A DNA stretch of 64,000 nt, taken from the NCBI GenBank assembly GCA_913055905.1, contig CAJXLB010000001.1, forward strand, positions 620,001 to 684,000. Reading direction: 5' to 3'. The stretch is from an uncultured Winogradskyella sp. (GTDB lineage Bacteria > Bacteroidota > Bacteroidia > Flavobacteriales > Flavobacteriaceae). Of this stretch, positions 1-9,200 are shown piece after piece. The notes under the pieces were generated by a model. The model did no database searches. It worked only from the letters and a program-made list of their open reading frames with translations, and was not told where the DNA came from. Position 1 is the stretch's first letter. Each line of letters starts with the position of its first letter. Position numbers and translations under genes: made by a program.

Positions 1-104
1 CCTTAAAACCAGTTAAACGAAAATCAAAGAACAGAAGTTATAGAGCTTTTATTGCTGTATATGCTGGAGATGTTAGACTTATAGATAATATCGCATTAAA
101 TTAA
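1..104 (+). CDS. panC: Pantoate--beta-alanine ligase, C-terminal end (partial)
   Basis: The open frame enters from the left edge in frame 3 and stops with TAA at 102-104, leaving 33 codons. The tail contains [20 protein letters not shown], which matches the usual C-terminal end of PanC (RLIDN near the stop). PanC condenses pantoate with beta-alanine using ATP, the last step of pantothenate synthesis. It is followed 13 bases later by panD, which supplies the beta-alanine, and this supports the call. The catalytic part lies outside the window, so the assignment rests on the tail and the neighbour. Confidence 0.8.
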   Translation, partial: LKPVKRKSKNRSYRAFIAVYAGDVRLIDNIALN

Positions 105-105
105 T

Positions 106-113
106 TATCTTTG
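106..113 (+). promoter_or_regulatory. panD: Bacteroidete -7 element (TATCTTTG) of panD
   Basis: TATCTTTG is a perfect match to the Bacteroidota -7 consensus TAnnTTTG. It ends only 4 bases before the panD ATG at 118, so the predicted transcript would start at or next to the start codon. No Shine-Dalgarno sequence fits in this gap. Transcription from the panC side is also possible. Confidence 0.6.
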
Positions 114-117
114 CCTC

Positions 118-468
118 ATGCAAATTCAAGTTGTAAAATCGAAAATTCATCGCGTAAAGTGTACAGGTGCCGACCTAAATTACATTGGTAGTATTACCAT
201 AGATGAAGACCTTATGGATGCTGCCAATATCATTCAGGGCGAAAAAGTCCAGATTGTAAATAACGATAATGGCGAGCGCTTGGAGACCTATTGTATACCA
301 GGACCAAGAAATAGTGGAGAGATTACCTTAAATGGCGCTGCCGCTAGAAAGGTGTCAGTAGGAGATACGCTTATACTTATAACCTATGCTTTTATGGATA
401 TGGAAAAGGCCAAGGTTTTTAAGCCATCATTGGTTTTCCCGGATGAAGCTACCAATCTTTTAAAATAG
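118..468 (+). CDS. panD: Aspartate 1-decarboxylase (PanD)
   Basis: A 116-residue protein, the normal length for the PanD proenzyme. It decarboxylates L-aspartate to beta-alanine for pantothenate and CoA synthesis in the cytoplasm. The self-cleavage site Gly24-Ser25 lies in the segment YIGSIT; cleavage gives the pyruvoyl group on Ser25. Lys9, Thr57 (in ETYCIPG) and Tyr58 fit the conserved active-site environment, and NGAAA (residues 72-76) is typical of the family. It sits directly behind panC. The ATG at 118 is supported by the family N terminus ([12 protein letters not shown]). Confidence 0.97.
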   Translation: MQIQVVKSKIHRVKCTGADLNYIGSITIDEDLMDAANIIQGEKVQIVNNDNGERLETYCIPGPRNSGEITLNGAAARKVSVGDTLILITYAFMDMEKAKVFKPSLVFPDEATNLLK

Positions 469-472
469 CCCC

Positions 473-1426
473 TTGCGCAAATATAAATCTATCCTGAAGA
501 TTGTTTTGCCTCTAGTTTTAGGTATCGTCTTAGTGTGGTATTCGCTATCCAAGATATCCATACCCACCCTAATTCAATATTTTAAGAATGCCAATTACAG
601 TTGGATTTTTCTAGGCGCTTTCTTAGGGGTTCTTAGCCATACCTCAAGAGCCTACAGGTGGCTGTACATGGTAGAGCCATTGGGATACAAGCCTAAATTT
701 GGCAATAGCTTTATGGCTGTATATTCGGCTTATCTCATCAATTTTACAATACCAAGGGCTGGTGAGCTTGCCAGAGCTTCTATTTTAACCAATTACGAAA
801 AAGTACCCTTTGATAAAGGGATTGGGACAATCGTAGCGGAGCGTATTGCAGATACCATAATGTTACTAATGGTCATATTGATTGCTTTGTCCTTGGAGTT
901 TGAGTTTATATATAATTTTTTTATTGAAAAATTCAATCCGCTTACCCTTATAATTGGTGGTGCCACACTGATAGTTCTTGGGATAACTGGTATTGTTCTT
1001 CTTAAACGAAGCACCAACAAGTTTGTGCTTAAAATTAAGGGATTCCTAAGTGGTCTTGTGGAAGGCCTGTTGAGCATATTTAAAATGGAGAAAAAATGGG
1101 CATTTATTTTCCACACTTTTTTCATTTGGGGAATGTACGTGCTTATGTTTTATGTTACCACCTTTGCCTTGCCAGAGTTAAAGGATATGTCTATAGCTGC
1201 TGCCCTTATTGGATTTATATTGGCAAGTTTTAGTATTGCTGCGACTAATGGAGGCATAGGGTCTTTTCCTGAGGCCGTTGTTATTGCCTTTTTACTTTTT
1301 AATCTTCCCGAAGAGCCAAGTAGGGCTTTTGGCTGGATCATGTGGTCTACACAAACTTTAGTCATAATTATTCTTGGTGGGCTGTCCTTGGTGTATCTTC
1401 CTATTTTTAACAGAAAGAAGGTGTAG
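473..1426 (+). CDS. YbhN/AglD-type integral membrane protein (LPG synthase TM domain family)
   Basis: A 317-residue polytopic membrane protein with about eight hydrophobic segments. It resembles the lysylphosphatidylglycerol-synthase transmembrane domain family (UPF0104/YbhN), the flippase-like part of MprF without its synthase domain. Visible family features are the SHTSRAYRW segment (55-63), PRAGELAR (94-101) and ERIAD (123-127). The start is TTG at 473, four bases after the panD stop; no in-frame ATG gives the N-terminal hydrophobic segment. The substrate is unknown. The family is placed in lipid or glycolipid handling, but nothing here shows which lipid. Confidence 0.85.
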   Translation: MRKYKSILKIVLPLVLGIVLVWYSLSKISIPTLIQYFKNANYSWIFLGAFLGVLSHTSRAYRWLYMVEPLGYKPKFGNSFMAVYSAYLINFTIPRAGELARASILTNYEKVPFDKGIGTIVAERIADTIMLLMVILIALSLEFEFIYNFFIEKFNPLTLIIGGATLIVLGITGIVLLKRSTNKFVLKIKGFLSGLVEGLLSIFKMEKKWAFIFHTFFIWGMYVLMFYVTTFALPELKDMSIAAALIGFILASFSIAATNGGIGSFPEAVVIAFLLFNLPEEPSRAFGWIMWSTQTLVIIILGGLSLVYLPIFNRKKV

Positions 1427-1469
1427 AAATATTTTTTTACCTTGCTTTAACTTTTTAATCTAACTTGTT

Positions 1470-2618
1470 ATGAGGTCTATATACGTTGCGATTTGCTTCT
1501 GTCTTGTTTCGATTGCATTAAATGCACAAGCGATATATAAAACACTTGATTCGTACAAATTAGACCGAACATGTGAGCTCAAAATTCAATTACCCAGAAA
1601 TTATGATCCTGAAGAAAAACGCTCCTATCCTCTTGTAGTTGTTTTAGATGGTGATTATTTGTTTGAGCCCATGGCAGGTAATATTGATTATCAGGCGTAT
1701 TGGGAAGATATTCCAGATTGTATTATAGTAGGCATCAACCAAAGTGCTACGCGTGAGGATGATTTCTACTATGATGATGAGACCTATTTTCCGTCTTCGG
1801 ATGGTGCAGACTTCTATGAGTTCGTTGCGGCAGAGCTCTTACCTTACATAGAAGACAATTATAGTAGCTCTAATTTTAGAATAATTGTAGGCCATGACTT
1901 AAGTGCCAATTTCATCAATTATTATTTGTTTAAGGACGTGCCTCTTTTTAGAGCTTATATCGCCTTAAGTCCCGATTTGGCTCCGGAAATGCAAAATCGG
2001 TTGTTCGAAAGGCTTTCCTCAATAGAACAAGAGACCTTTTATTATATGGCAACTGCAGATGCAGATATTAAGATATTGCGCAATGCTATTGTGGAATGTG
2101 ATGCCAAATTAAAAACGATTACCAACGAAAAGCTTAGTTATAAGTTTGACAATTTTAGCGATGCTAATCATTATTCCTTGGTAGGTCGTGGCATACCCAA
2201 AGCCCTCAACGATATATTTGCCCTTTACAAACCTATCAGTGGAAAAGAATACAACGAAAAAATCCTAACGTTCGAGGGGTCTCCTTTTGAATATCTCACC
2301 AAAAAGTACGATGATATTGAGTACTTCTACGGATTTGAAAAAAAGTTAATTGAAAACGATATAAGAGCCATTGCTGCGGCTTGTAATAAAAAGAATGATT
2401 TAGAATCTTTAGAGCAATTGGCAAGACTCGTCAAAAAAGAATATCCTGGTTCTATGTTAAGTGCGTATTATATGGGTATGTACTACGAAAAGGAAGGCAA
2501 TTTAAAGAGAGCACTACAACGCTATAAATCAGGATTGTTACTTGAGCCTTCCCAGTTTATAGATAAGGAGGTGATTTTAGAAAAAATGTACGACACTCAA
2601 GAGGCACTAAAGAATTAA
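1470..2618 (+). CDS. Secreted alpha/beta-hydrolase-fold protein with Asp at the nucleophile elbow (paralogue 1)
   Basis: A 382-residue protein with a signal peptide (residues 1 to about 20, ending LNAQA). Residues about 30-260 look like the esterase D / enterochelin esterase alpha/beta-hydrolase fold: LPRNYDP, then PLVVVLDGDYLF, then the nucleophile elbow and a conserved NHYSLV segment with His234. The elbow reads VGHDLSAN, so Asp143 stands where GHSxG would place the catalytic Ser. Residues about 290-380 are helical and TPR-like (EKEGNLKRALQRYKSGLLLE). The next gene is a close paralogue with the same substitution. The function is unknown; it may be a non-catalytic binding protein or an Asp-nucleophile hydrolase. 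Confidence 0.75.
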   Translation: MRSIYVAICFCLVSIALNAQAIYKTLDSYKLDRTCELKIQLPRNYDPEEKRSYPLVVVLDGDYLFEPMAGNIDYQAYWEDIPDCIIVGINQSATREDDFYYDDETYFPSSDGADFYEFVAAELLPYIEDNYSSSNFRIIVGHDLSANFINYYLFKDVPLFRAYIALSPDLAPEMQNRLFERLSSIEQETFYYMATADADIKILRNAIVECDAKLKTITNEKLSYKFDNFSDANHYSLVGRGIPKALNDIFALYKPISGKEYNEKILTFEGSPFEYLTKKYDDIEYFYGFEKKLIENDIRAIAAACNKKNDLESLEQLARLVKKEYPGSMLSAYYMGMYYEKEGNLKRALQRYKSGLLLEPSQFIDKEVILEKMYDTQEALKN

Positions 2619-2696
2619 GTGCATTTCATCGAAAATAATTTACAACTTAACGATATTTTAGTATGTTTGAGTTCCCAAATTTAAACCTACTTAGTT

Positions 2697-3875
2697 ATGC
2701 GAAGGGCTATTATTGTCGTTGTACTCCTATTGTTTTGTCTTCCGATTATTGCTCAAATAAGCTATAAGGAAATAAAATCATCTAGGCTTAATACCACACG
2801 ACAGCTAAAAATAAAGTTGCCAAAGAATTACGACCCTTCCTCTGAGGTAAAATATCCCCTTATTATAGTTTTTGATGGTGATTACTTGTTTGAACCTGTA
2901 GCTGGACAAGTAGATTTTCAGACGTATTTTGATGATATGCCTGGGTCCATAATTGTAGGTGTAGTACAAGGTAACGAAAGGCGCTGGGACGGTTATTGTG
3001 ATGAGGTCACGGGCTTACCGAGGGAATCAGGTCTACGATTTCATGAGTTTGTAGCCGAGGAACTTATACCCTATCTAGATTCGAGTTATAATACCAGTAA
3101 ATTTCGTGTGGCAGTAGGGCATGACCTTATGGGTAATTTTATAAACTCTTATCTCTTCAAAGAAGACCCTTTGTTCCAGGCTTACGTCTGTATCAGTCCA
3201 GATTTGTCTGGTACGGTAAGGGACTATATCGGTAAGCGACTGGAGTTTTTCAAGGATGATATCTTTTATTACATGGCTACTTCAGAAAAGGACTTGCCAT
3301 ATATCAGAGAGGCCGTTTTAAATGCTAATGATCAAATATCACAGGTTAAAAACCAATTTTTAACCTATTATTTCGATGATTTTGAAAATGATAACCACTA
3401 TACCTTGGTTAGTAGTGCCATAGCAAGATCGTTCGATAAGATTTTTGAACTCTATAAACCCTTAAGGGAAAAAGAACTTGAAGAAAAAGTGTTGACCTAC
3501 GAAGGGACGCTCGATAACTATTTAGTAGACCGCTACGAAAGAATTGAAGAACTCTTCGGCATTACAAAGCCAATAACTGATGAAGAGATTGAAAAGGTGG
3601 TAAAAGTGGCCAACCAAAGAAATGATTTGGAGTCCCTACAGAAAATTGGCAAACTCGCGAAAAAACTCAATCCAACGTCGTTATTGGGAACCTATTATTT
3701 GGCGCAGCATGCCGAGTTGACCGGAAAAACAAAAAAAGCCAGAAAATTATACGAATCTGCAGCGTTACTTAATGAAGTTGCCCATATTGACAGGGATTTT
3801 ATTCTGTCTAAAATAGAAGAATTGTCAGTAACGGATTTAGACGAAGACTTAGACGAAGACAATGAAGACAACTAG
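2697..3875 (+). CDS. Secreted alpha/beta-hydrolase-fold protein with Asp at the nucleophile elbow (paralogue 2)
   Basis: A 392-residue tandem duplicate of the preceding gene, collinear with it: LPKNYDP at 41-47, FDGDYLFEP at 59-67, elbow VGHDLMGN with Asp143, and NHYTLV with His234. It has a signal peptide (1 to about 20, ending IIAQ) and the same C-terminal helical repeat-like part. It ends in a low-complexity acidic tail (DLDEDLDEDNED) that paralogue 1 lacks. Both copies retaining Asp143 and His234 argues for selection rather than decay. The substrate is unknown. Confidence 0.75.
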   Translation: MRRAIIVVVLLLFCLPIIAQISYKEIKSSRLNTTRQLKIKLPKNYDPSSEVKYPLIIVFDGDYLFEPVAGQVDFQTYFDDMPGSIIVGVVQGNERRWDGYCDEVTGLPRESGLRFHEFVAEELIPYLDSSYNTSKFRVAVGHDLMGNFINSYLFKEDPLFQAYVCISPDLSGTVRDYIGKRLEFFKDDIFYYMATSEKDLPYIREAVLNANDQISQVKNQFLTYYFDDFENDNHYTLVSSAIARSFDKIFELYKPLREKELEEKVLTYEGTLDNYLVDRYERIEELFGITKPITDEEIEKVVKVANQRNDLESLQKIGKLAKKLNPTSLLGTYYLAQHAELTGKTKKARKLYESAALLNEVAHIDRDFILSKIEELSVTDLDEDLDEDNEDN

Positions 3876-4014
3876 AGGCAAAATACCATCAACAGACTAT
3901 TTTTTCGAAGCTCAGTATAAAAAGGTGAAATCGCTTCTAGGCAAAAACCTTTCATTTAAACTTGGAATAGTCAAGGCACTAACATTCTTGCATTGGTTTA
4001 AAGACATCAACTAA
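3862..4014 (+). CDS. Possible small protein, 50 residues
   Basis: An ATG inside the end of the preceding gene opens a 50-codon frame that fills most of the gap before radA. The predicted peptide is basic, with a hydrophobic C-terminal half (KLGIVKALTFLHWF). The ATG overlaps the upstream gene by 14 bases, as in translational coupling. I recognise no family. It could equally be a chance frame, since no clear ribosome-binding site is visible. Confidence 0.25.
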   Translation: MKTTRGKIPSTDYFFEAQYKKVKSLLGKNLSFKLGIVKALTFLHWFKDIN

Positions 4015-4061
4015 AATTGCTGTATCTTAGTTGGCCTATTTCAATACGCTAAGCACTAAAT

Positions 4062-5420
4062 ATGGCCAAGGTCAAAACCACCTTCTACTGTCAAAACTGC
4101 GGAACCTCTTATGCCAAATGGCAGGGACAGTGCAATTCTTGCAAACAATGGAATACCATAGTTGAAGAAGTTATACAAAAAGCTGATAAAAACGACTGGA
4201 GGTCCGCTTCCACAAGTACTAAAAGAGCATCCAAACCGCTGTTAATAAATGAAATAGACACTTCTCAGGAAGCCAGGTTGGATTTAAAGGATGATGAATT
4301 TAATCGCGTTTTAGGAAGTGGCCTTGTAAAAGGGTCTGTTACCCTTTTGGGAGGAGAGCCAGGTATAGGTAAGAGTACATTATTGCTTCAAATAGCATTG
4401 TATCTCAAGTATAAAACACTTTACGTTTCTGGTGAAGAAAGCCAAAAGCAAATTAAGATGCGTGCAGAACGGATCAATCCAAAAAGTAGCAATTGTTATA
4501 TCCTCACCGAAACCAAAACCCAAAATATTTTCAAGCAAGTCGAAGCGCTACAGCCAGAAATTATAGTAATCGATTCCATACAAACACTGCATAGCGATTA
4601 CATTGAATCCTCCGCAGGAAGTATATCACAAATAAAGGAGTGTACGACCGAACTTATAAAATTTGCTAAGGAGACAGCCACACCTGTAATGCTTATTGGC
4701 CATATCACTAAAGATGGTCATATTGCAGGGCCTAAAATTCTAGAGCACATGGTTGATACGGTTCTACAGTTTGAAGGCGACCGCAACCACGTCTTTAGAA
4801 TTTTAAGAGCCCATAAAAATAGATTTGGTTCAACTAACGAATTGGGTATATACGAAATGCAAGGTTCTGGACTACGCCAAGTCACAAACCCTTCAGAGAT
4901 TTTAATCTCTCAAAAAGATGTGGACCTTTCAGGTAATGCCATTGCAGCAACCTTAGAAGGTATGAGGCCACTCATGATAGAAGTTCAGGCTCTAGTGAGC
5001 ACTGCCGTTTACGGCACACCACAGCGCTCTGCCACTGGCTTTAATGCGAAGCGCCTTAATATGTTATTGGCGGTGTTGGAAAAACGTGCTGGTTTTAGGC
5101 TAGGTGCTAAAGATGTTTTTTTAAATATTACAGGTGGTATAACCGTTGATGATCCGGCAATTGATCTTGCTGTAGTTGCAGCTATTTTGTCCTCTAACGA
5201 AGACATTGCCCTGCCAAGTGATTATTGCTTTGCTGGTGAGGTAGGTCTGTCTGGCGAAATTAGACCTGTCCAGCGTATAGAGCAACGTATAATGGAAGCT
5301 GAGAAATTAGGCTTTTCAGTAATTTTTGTTTCAAAGCATAATAAATTTGGCACCCATTCTTTTGGCATAAAAGTTCAATTACTGTCCAAAATTGAAGATT
5401 TGGTAGAGTTTATAGTGTAA
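4062..5420 (+). CDS. radA: DNA repair protein RadA
   Basis: A 452-residue RecA-related ATPase that promotes branch migration and processing of recombination intermediates. In order it has an N-terminal C4 zinc finger (Cys10, Cys13, Cys24, Cys27), a Walker A loop GGEPGIGKST near residue 97, the RadA signature KNRFGS near residue 252, and a C-terminal Lon/S16-like domain. Length and domain order are normal. It stands alone, about 90 bases before a Crp/Fnr-type regulator. Confidence 0.97.
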   Translation: MAKVKTTFYCQNCGTSYAKWQGQCNSCKQWNTIVEEVIQKADKNDWRSASTSTKRASKPLLINEIDTSQEARLDLKDDEFNRVLGSGLVKGSVTLLGGEPGIGKSTLLLQIALYLKYKTLYVSGEESQKQIKMRAERINPKSSNCYILTETKTQNIFKQVEALQPEIIVIDSIQTLHSDYIESSAGSISQIKECTTELIKFAKETATPVMLIGHITKDGHIAGPKILEHMVDTVLQFEGDRNHVFRILRAHKNRFGSTNELGIYEMQGSGLRQVTNPSEILISQKDVDLSGNAIAATLEGMRPLMIEVQALVSTAVYGTPQRSATGFNAKRLNMLLAVLEKRAGFRLGAKDVFLNITGGITVDDPAIDLAVVAAILSSNEDIALPSDYCFAGEVGLSGEIRPVQRIEQRIMEAEKLGFSVIFVSKHNKFGTHSFGIKVQLLSKIEDLVEFIV

Positions 5421-5507
5421 ATCTGACGGCCTGAGACAGAATAATTAATTTACAAATGATAAATTACCTTAATAAAAACGTTTTTTAATCGAGATATATT
5501 TTTAATC

Positions 5508-6080
5508 ATGGAAGACCCTAACTACCATTTTTTAAAATCAAGATTCCATATTTCTGAGGACACCTATTCAATTTTGCGTCGGTTGTCTCAAAGGCGTAAG
5601 TTAAAGGCAGGTGAAACCTTAGTGAATCAAGGAAGCCAAAACCGGAAAGTTGCGTTCTTAGCTTCAGGCTTAATGCGCGCATTCAGTACTTTGGAAACCG
5701 GAAAGGAAATAACAAAGAATATTTTTTCACCAATAAGCTTTGTTGGCGCATTTTCTTCAATAGTGAAAAAAGAACCTTCAAAATTTTGCTATGAGGCTTT
5801 AACGGACACCGTGCTCTACGAAATAGATTTTGAGGAATTTAAGGCAGTAACACAACAAAACATCCAAATAAGTAATCTCTACAACCGTATTTTGGAATAC
5901 ATCTTTATTCTTTATGAGCAGAAGTTAATTGAAGATATCACCTTAAATGCCACAGAGCGTTATCTAAACTTAAAGTCTAAAATCCCTGATATAGACAGCC
6001 TTATACCTCAGTATCAAATCGCATCTTTTTTAAATGTGTCTCCAGTACAGTTAAGCAGAATTCGCAAGGCATTGCCTTAG
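5508..6080 (+). CDS. Crp/Fnr-family transcriptional regulator
   Basis: A 190-residue protein with a cyclic-nucleotide-binding-type beta-barrel (about residues 20-115; LKAGETLVNQGSQNRKVAFL) followed by a dimer helix and a C-terminal helix-turn-helix (QIASFLNVSPVQLSRIRKAL). This short form is common in Bacteroidota. There is no cysteine cluster for an Fe-S centre of the Fnr kind, and the ligand cannot be read from sequence. A perfect 16-base palindrome lies 3 bases after its stop. Confidence 0.88.
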   Translation: MEDPNYHFLKSRFHISEDTYSILRRLSQRRKLKAGETLVNQGSQNRKVAFLASGLMRAFSTLETGKEITKNIFSPISFVGAFSSIVKKEPSKFCYEALTDTVLYEIDFEEFKAVTQQNIQISNLYNRILEYIFILYEQKLIEDITLNATERYLNLKSKIPDIDSLIPQYQIASFLNVSPVQLSRIRKALP

Positions 6081-6082
6081 GG

Positions 6083-6103
6083 ATTAACATATGTTAATTT
6101 TTT
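6083..6103 (+). promoter_or_regulatory. Perfect 16-base palindrome after the Crp/Fnr gene
   Basis: ATTAACATATGTTAAT (6083-6098) is a perfect inverted repeat followed by five T (6099-6103). It could be a weak terminator of the regulator gene or an operator bound by a dimeric Crp/Fnr-type regulator. The loopless symmetry favours a protein site; the T run favours a terminator. Confidence 0.4.
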
Positions 6104-6180
6104 ATTGGAGGTTACTCGTTATGTTTGTGTAGAGATTAATTTTTTACAATTCAAGATTAATTAGTAACCCTAACAACTAA

Positions 6181-6207
6181 AGCAAACGCAGCGCGTTTGC
6201 TTTTTTT
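6181..6207 (+). terminator. Rho-independent terminator
   Basis: A 9-base-pair stem AGCAAACGC / GCGTTTGCT with a 3-base loop (AGC) is followed by seven T. It separates the Crp/Fnr gene from the ileS transcription unit. Confidence 0.85.
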
Positions 6208-6272
6208 CTGTTTTAAACCTATCCTTTAAACTTAAATTGTTAATTTCGCGGATTGACAAGAATTTTGATGAT

Positions 6273-9200
6273 ATGAGCACAAAGTTCACTGAATATAAAG
6301 GACTTAACTTGCCAAATATAGCTGAGGAAATTCTAGGCTATTGGCAGCAGCACGACATATTTTCCAAAAGTATAAGTACGCGCCAAGGAAAAGAGCCTTT
6401 TGTTTTTTTTGAAGGCCCACCTTCTGCAAATGGTTTGCCTGGCGTGCATCATGTTTTAGCACGCGCCATTAAAGATATCTTTCCAAGGTACAAGACCATG
6501 AAGGGTTACCAAGTAAAGCGCAAGGCTGGTTGGGATACTCATGGTTTACCTATTGAGCTCGGCGTGGAGAAGGAGCTTGGAATTACAAAAGAAGATATTG
6601 GCACTAAAATTTCTGTAGAAGAGTACAATGAAGCCTGTAAAAAGGCGGTAATGCGTTATACCGATGTTTGGAACGACCTCACCCAAAAAATGGGCTACTG
6701 GGTGGATATGGACAACCCTTACATAACTTACAAGCCCAAATATATGGAAAGCGTTTGGTGGCTCCTAAAGCAGATTTATGATAAAAATCTCCTGTATAAG
6801 GGATATACCATTCAACCGTATTCGCCAAAAGCTGGTACTGGTCTAAGTTCTCACGAGTTAAATCAACCAGGCACCTATCAAGATGTCACGGACACAACTG
6901 TCGTAGCGCAGTTTAAGGCTATAGAAAACACCTTGCCAGCGTTTCTTCAAAATGAAGGTGATATCCATTTCCTGGCATGGACAACCACACCTTGGACTTT
7001 ACCGAGTAATACAGCTTTAACAGTTGGGCCTAAGATTGATTATGTTTTAGTACAGACCTACAATCAATACACCTTTGAACCGATAAAGGTTGTTTTAGCC
7101 AAAAATTTAGTAAATGCGCTTTTTGAAGGCAAATTCGTTAAGGTAGAGACACCCGAAGAACTTTCGGAATTTAAAGAAGGTGATAAAAAGATTCCTTACA
7201 AAATCATTAAGGCCTTTAAAGGCGCAGAACTTGTGGGAATTAAATACGAGCAGCTTTTAAAATATGCGCTTCCTTATGAACATGCAGAAAATGCCTTTAG
7301 GGTTATCTCTGGAGATTTTGTGACGACCGAAGATGGTACAGGTATCGTGCATACGGCGCCAACTTTTGGTGCAGATGATGCCTTGGTCGCTAAACAGGCT
7401 GTCCCAGAAGTGCCACCTATGCTCGTAAAAGATGCGAACGATAACTTAGTGCCACTAGTAGATCTGCAGGGTAGATTTAGACCAGAAATGGGAGAGTTTG
7501 GCGGGAAATATGTGAAGAATGAATATTATGAGGATGGTGAAGCACCGGAAAAATCTGTCGATGTTGAGTTAGCTATAAAACTTAAAATTGAAAATAAAGC
7601 CTTTAAAGTAGAAAAGTATAAGCACAGCTACCCTAATTGCTGGCGAACCGATAAACCCATCTTATATTATCCTTTAGATTCTTGGTTTATAAAGGTAACT
7701 GAGGTCAAGGAAAGGATGCATCAGCTTAACCAGAGCATTAATTGGAAACCAAAGTCTACAGGAGAAGGCCGATTTGGAAACTGGTTGGCAAATGCTAATG
7801 ATTGGAACTTGTCCCGATCGCGTTTTTGGGGAATCCCATTACCTATTTGGCGCACCGAAGATGGCAAGGAAGAACTTTGCATTGGTTCTGTTGAGGAGTT
7901 AAAGAAAGAAATGGCCAAGGCCGTTGAGGTTGGTTTTATGGACTCGGATATTTTTAGCGATTTTGAAATTGGAAATCTATCCGAAGATAATTACAACAAA
8001 ATAGATCTTCACAAAAATGTCGTAGACAAAATCGTATTGGTTTCGCCATCTGGGAAGCCTATGAAGCGTGAGGCCGATTTAATAGATGTTTGGTTCGATT
8101 CTGGATCAATGCCTTACGCACAATGGCACTATCCTTTTGAAAATAAGGAATTAATAGATCAGAAAAAGGCCTTTCCGGCAGATTTCATTGCGGAAGGTGT
8201 TGATCAAACTAGAGGTTGGTTCTACACCTTACATGCCATTGCAACGATGGTTTTTGATTCTGTAGCCTATAAAAACGTAGTGTCAAATGGTCTCGTTTTA
8301 GATAAAAATGGTCAAAAAATGTCTAAGCGTTTAGGTAATGCCGTAGATCCTTTTGAGACTTTGGCAACCTATGGAGCAGATGCCACGCGTTGGTATATGA
8401 TAATGAATGCCAACCCTTGGGATAATTTAAAGTTTGATCTAGACGGGATTGAAGAAGTGAGAAGAAAGTTCTTTGGAACATTATACAACACGTATTCTTT
8501 CTTCAGCTTATATGCCAACATAGATGGCTTTACCTATGAGGAGGACGACATACCTATGGCTCAAAGACCAGAAATAGATCGTTGGATTCTTTCGGAATTA
8601 AACACCCTAATTAAAAATGTTGATGGATTCTATGCCGATTATGAGCCAACTAAAGCTGCTAGGGCTATTTCTAATTTTACCCAAGACTATCTCAGTAACT
8701 GGTATGTGCGCTTGAGCAGGAGACGTTTTTGGAAAGGGGATTATCAAAAAGATAAAATCTCTGCTTACCAAACGTTATATACTTGCATGATAACCTTGGC
8801 AAAATTAGGAGCACCTATTGCGCCGTTTTATATGGATCGGTTGTACTTAGATCTAAATTCTGTAACCCAAAAAGAAGACTTTGAAAGTGTTCACTTAGCT
8901 GAATTTCCTGTTGCTTTAGATGATAATATCGATAAGCAGTTGGAACGAAAAATGGAAAGAGCACAGACCGTAGCGTCATTGGTTCTTTCGCTGCGCGCTA
9001 AGGAGAAAATAAAGGTGCGCCAGCCCTTACAGAAAATTATGATTCCTATTGATAGTCAGGAACAAAAAGCCGAGATAGAAGCTGTTGCAGATTTAATCAA
9101 ACACGAAGTTAATATCAAGGAAATAGAATTGCTGGAAGATGCTTCAGATATTTTGGTAAAACAGATTAAACCTAATTTCAAGGTGCTTGGGCCTAGATAT

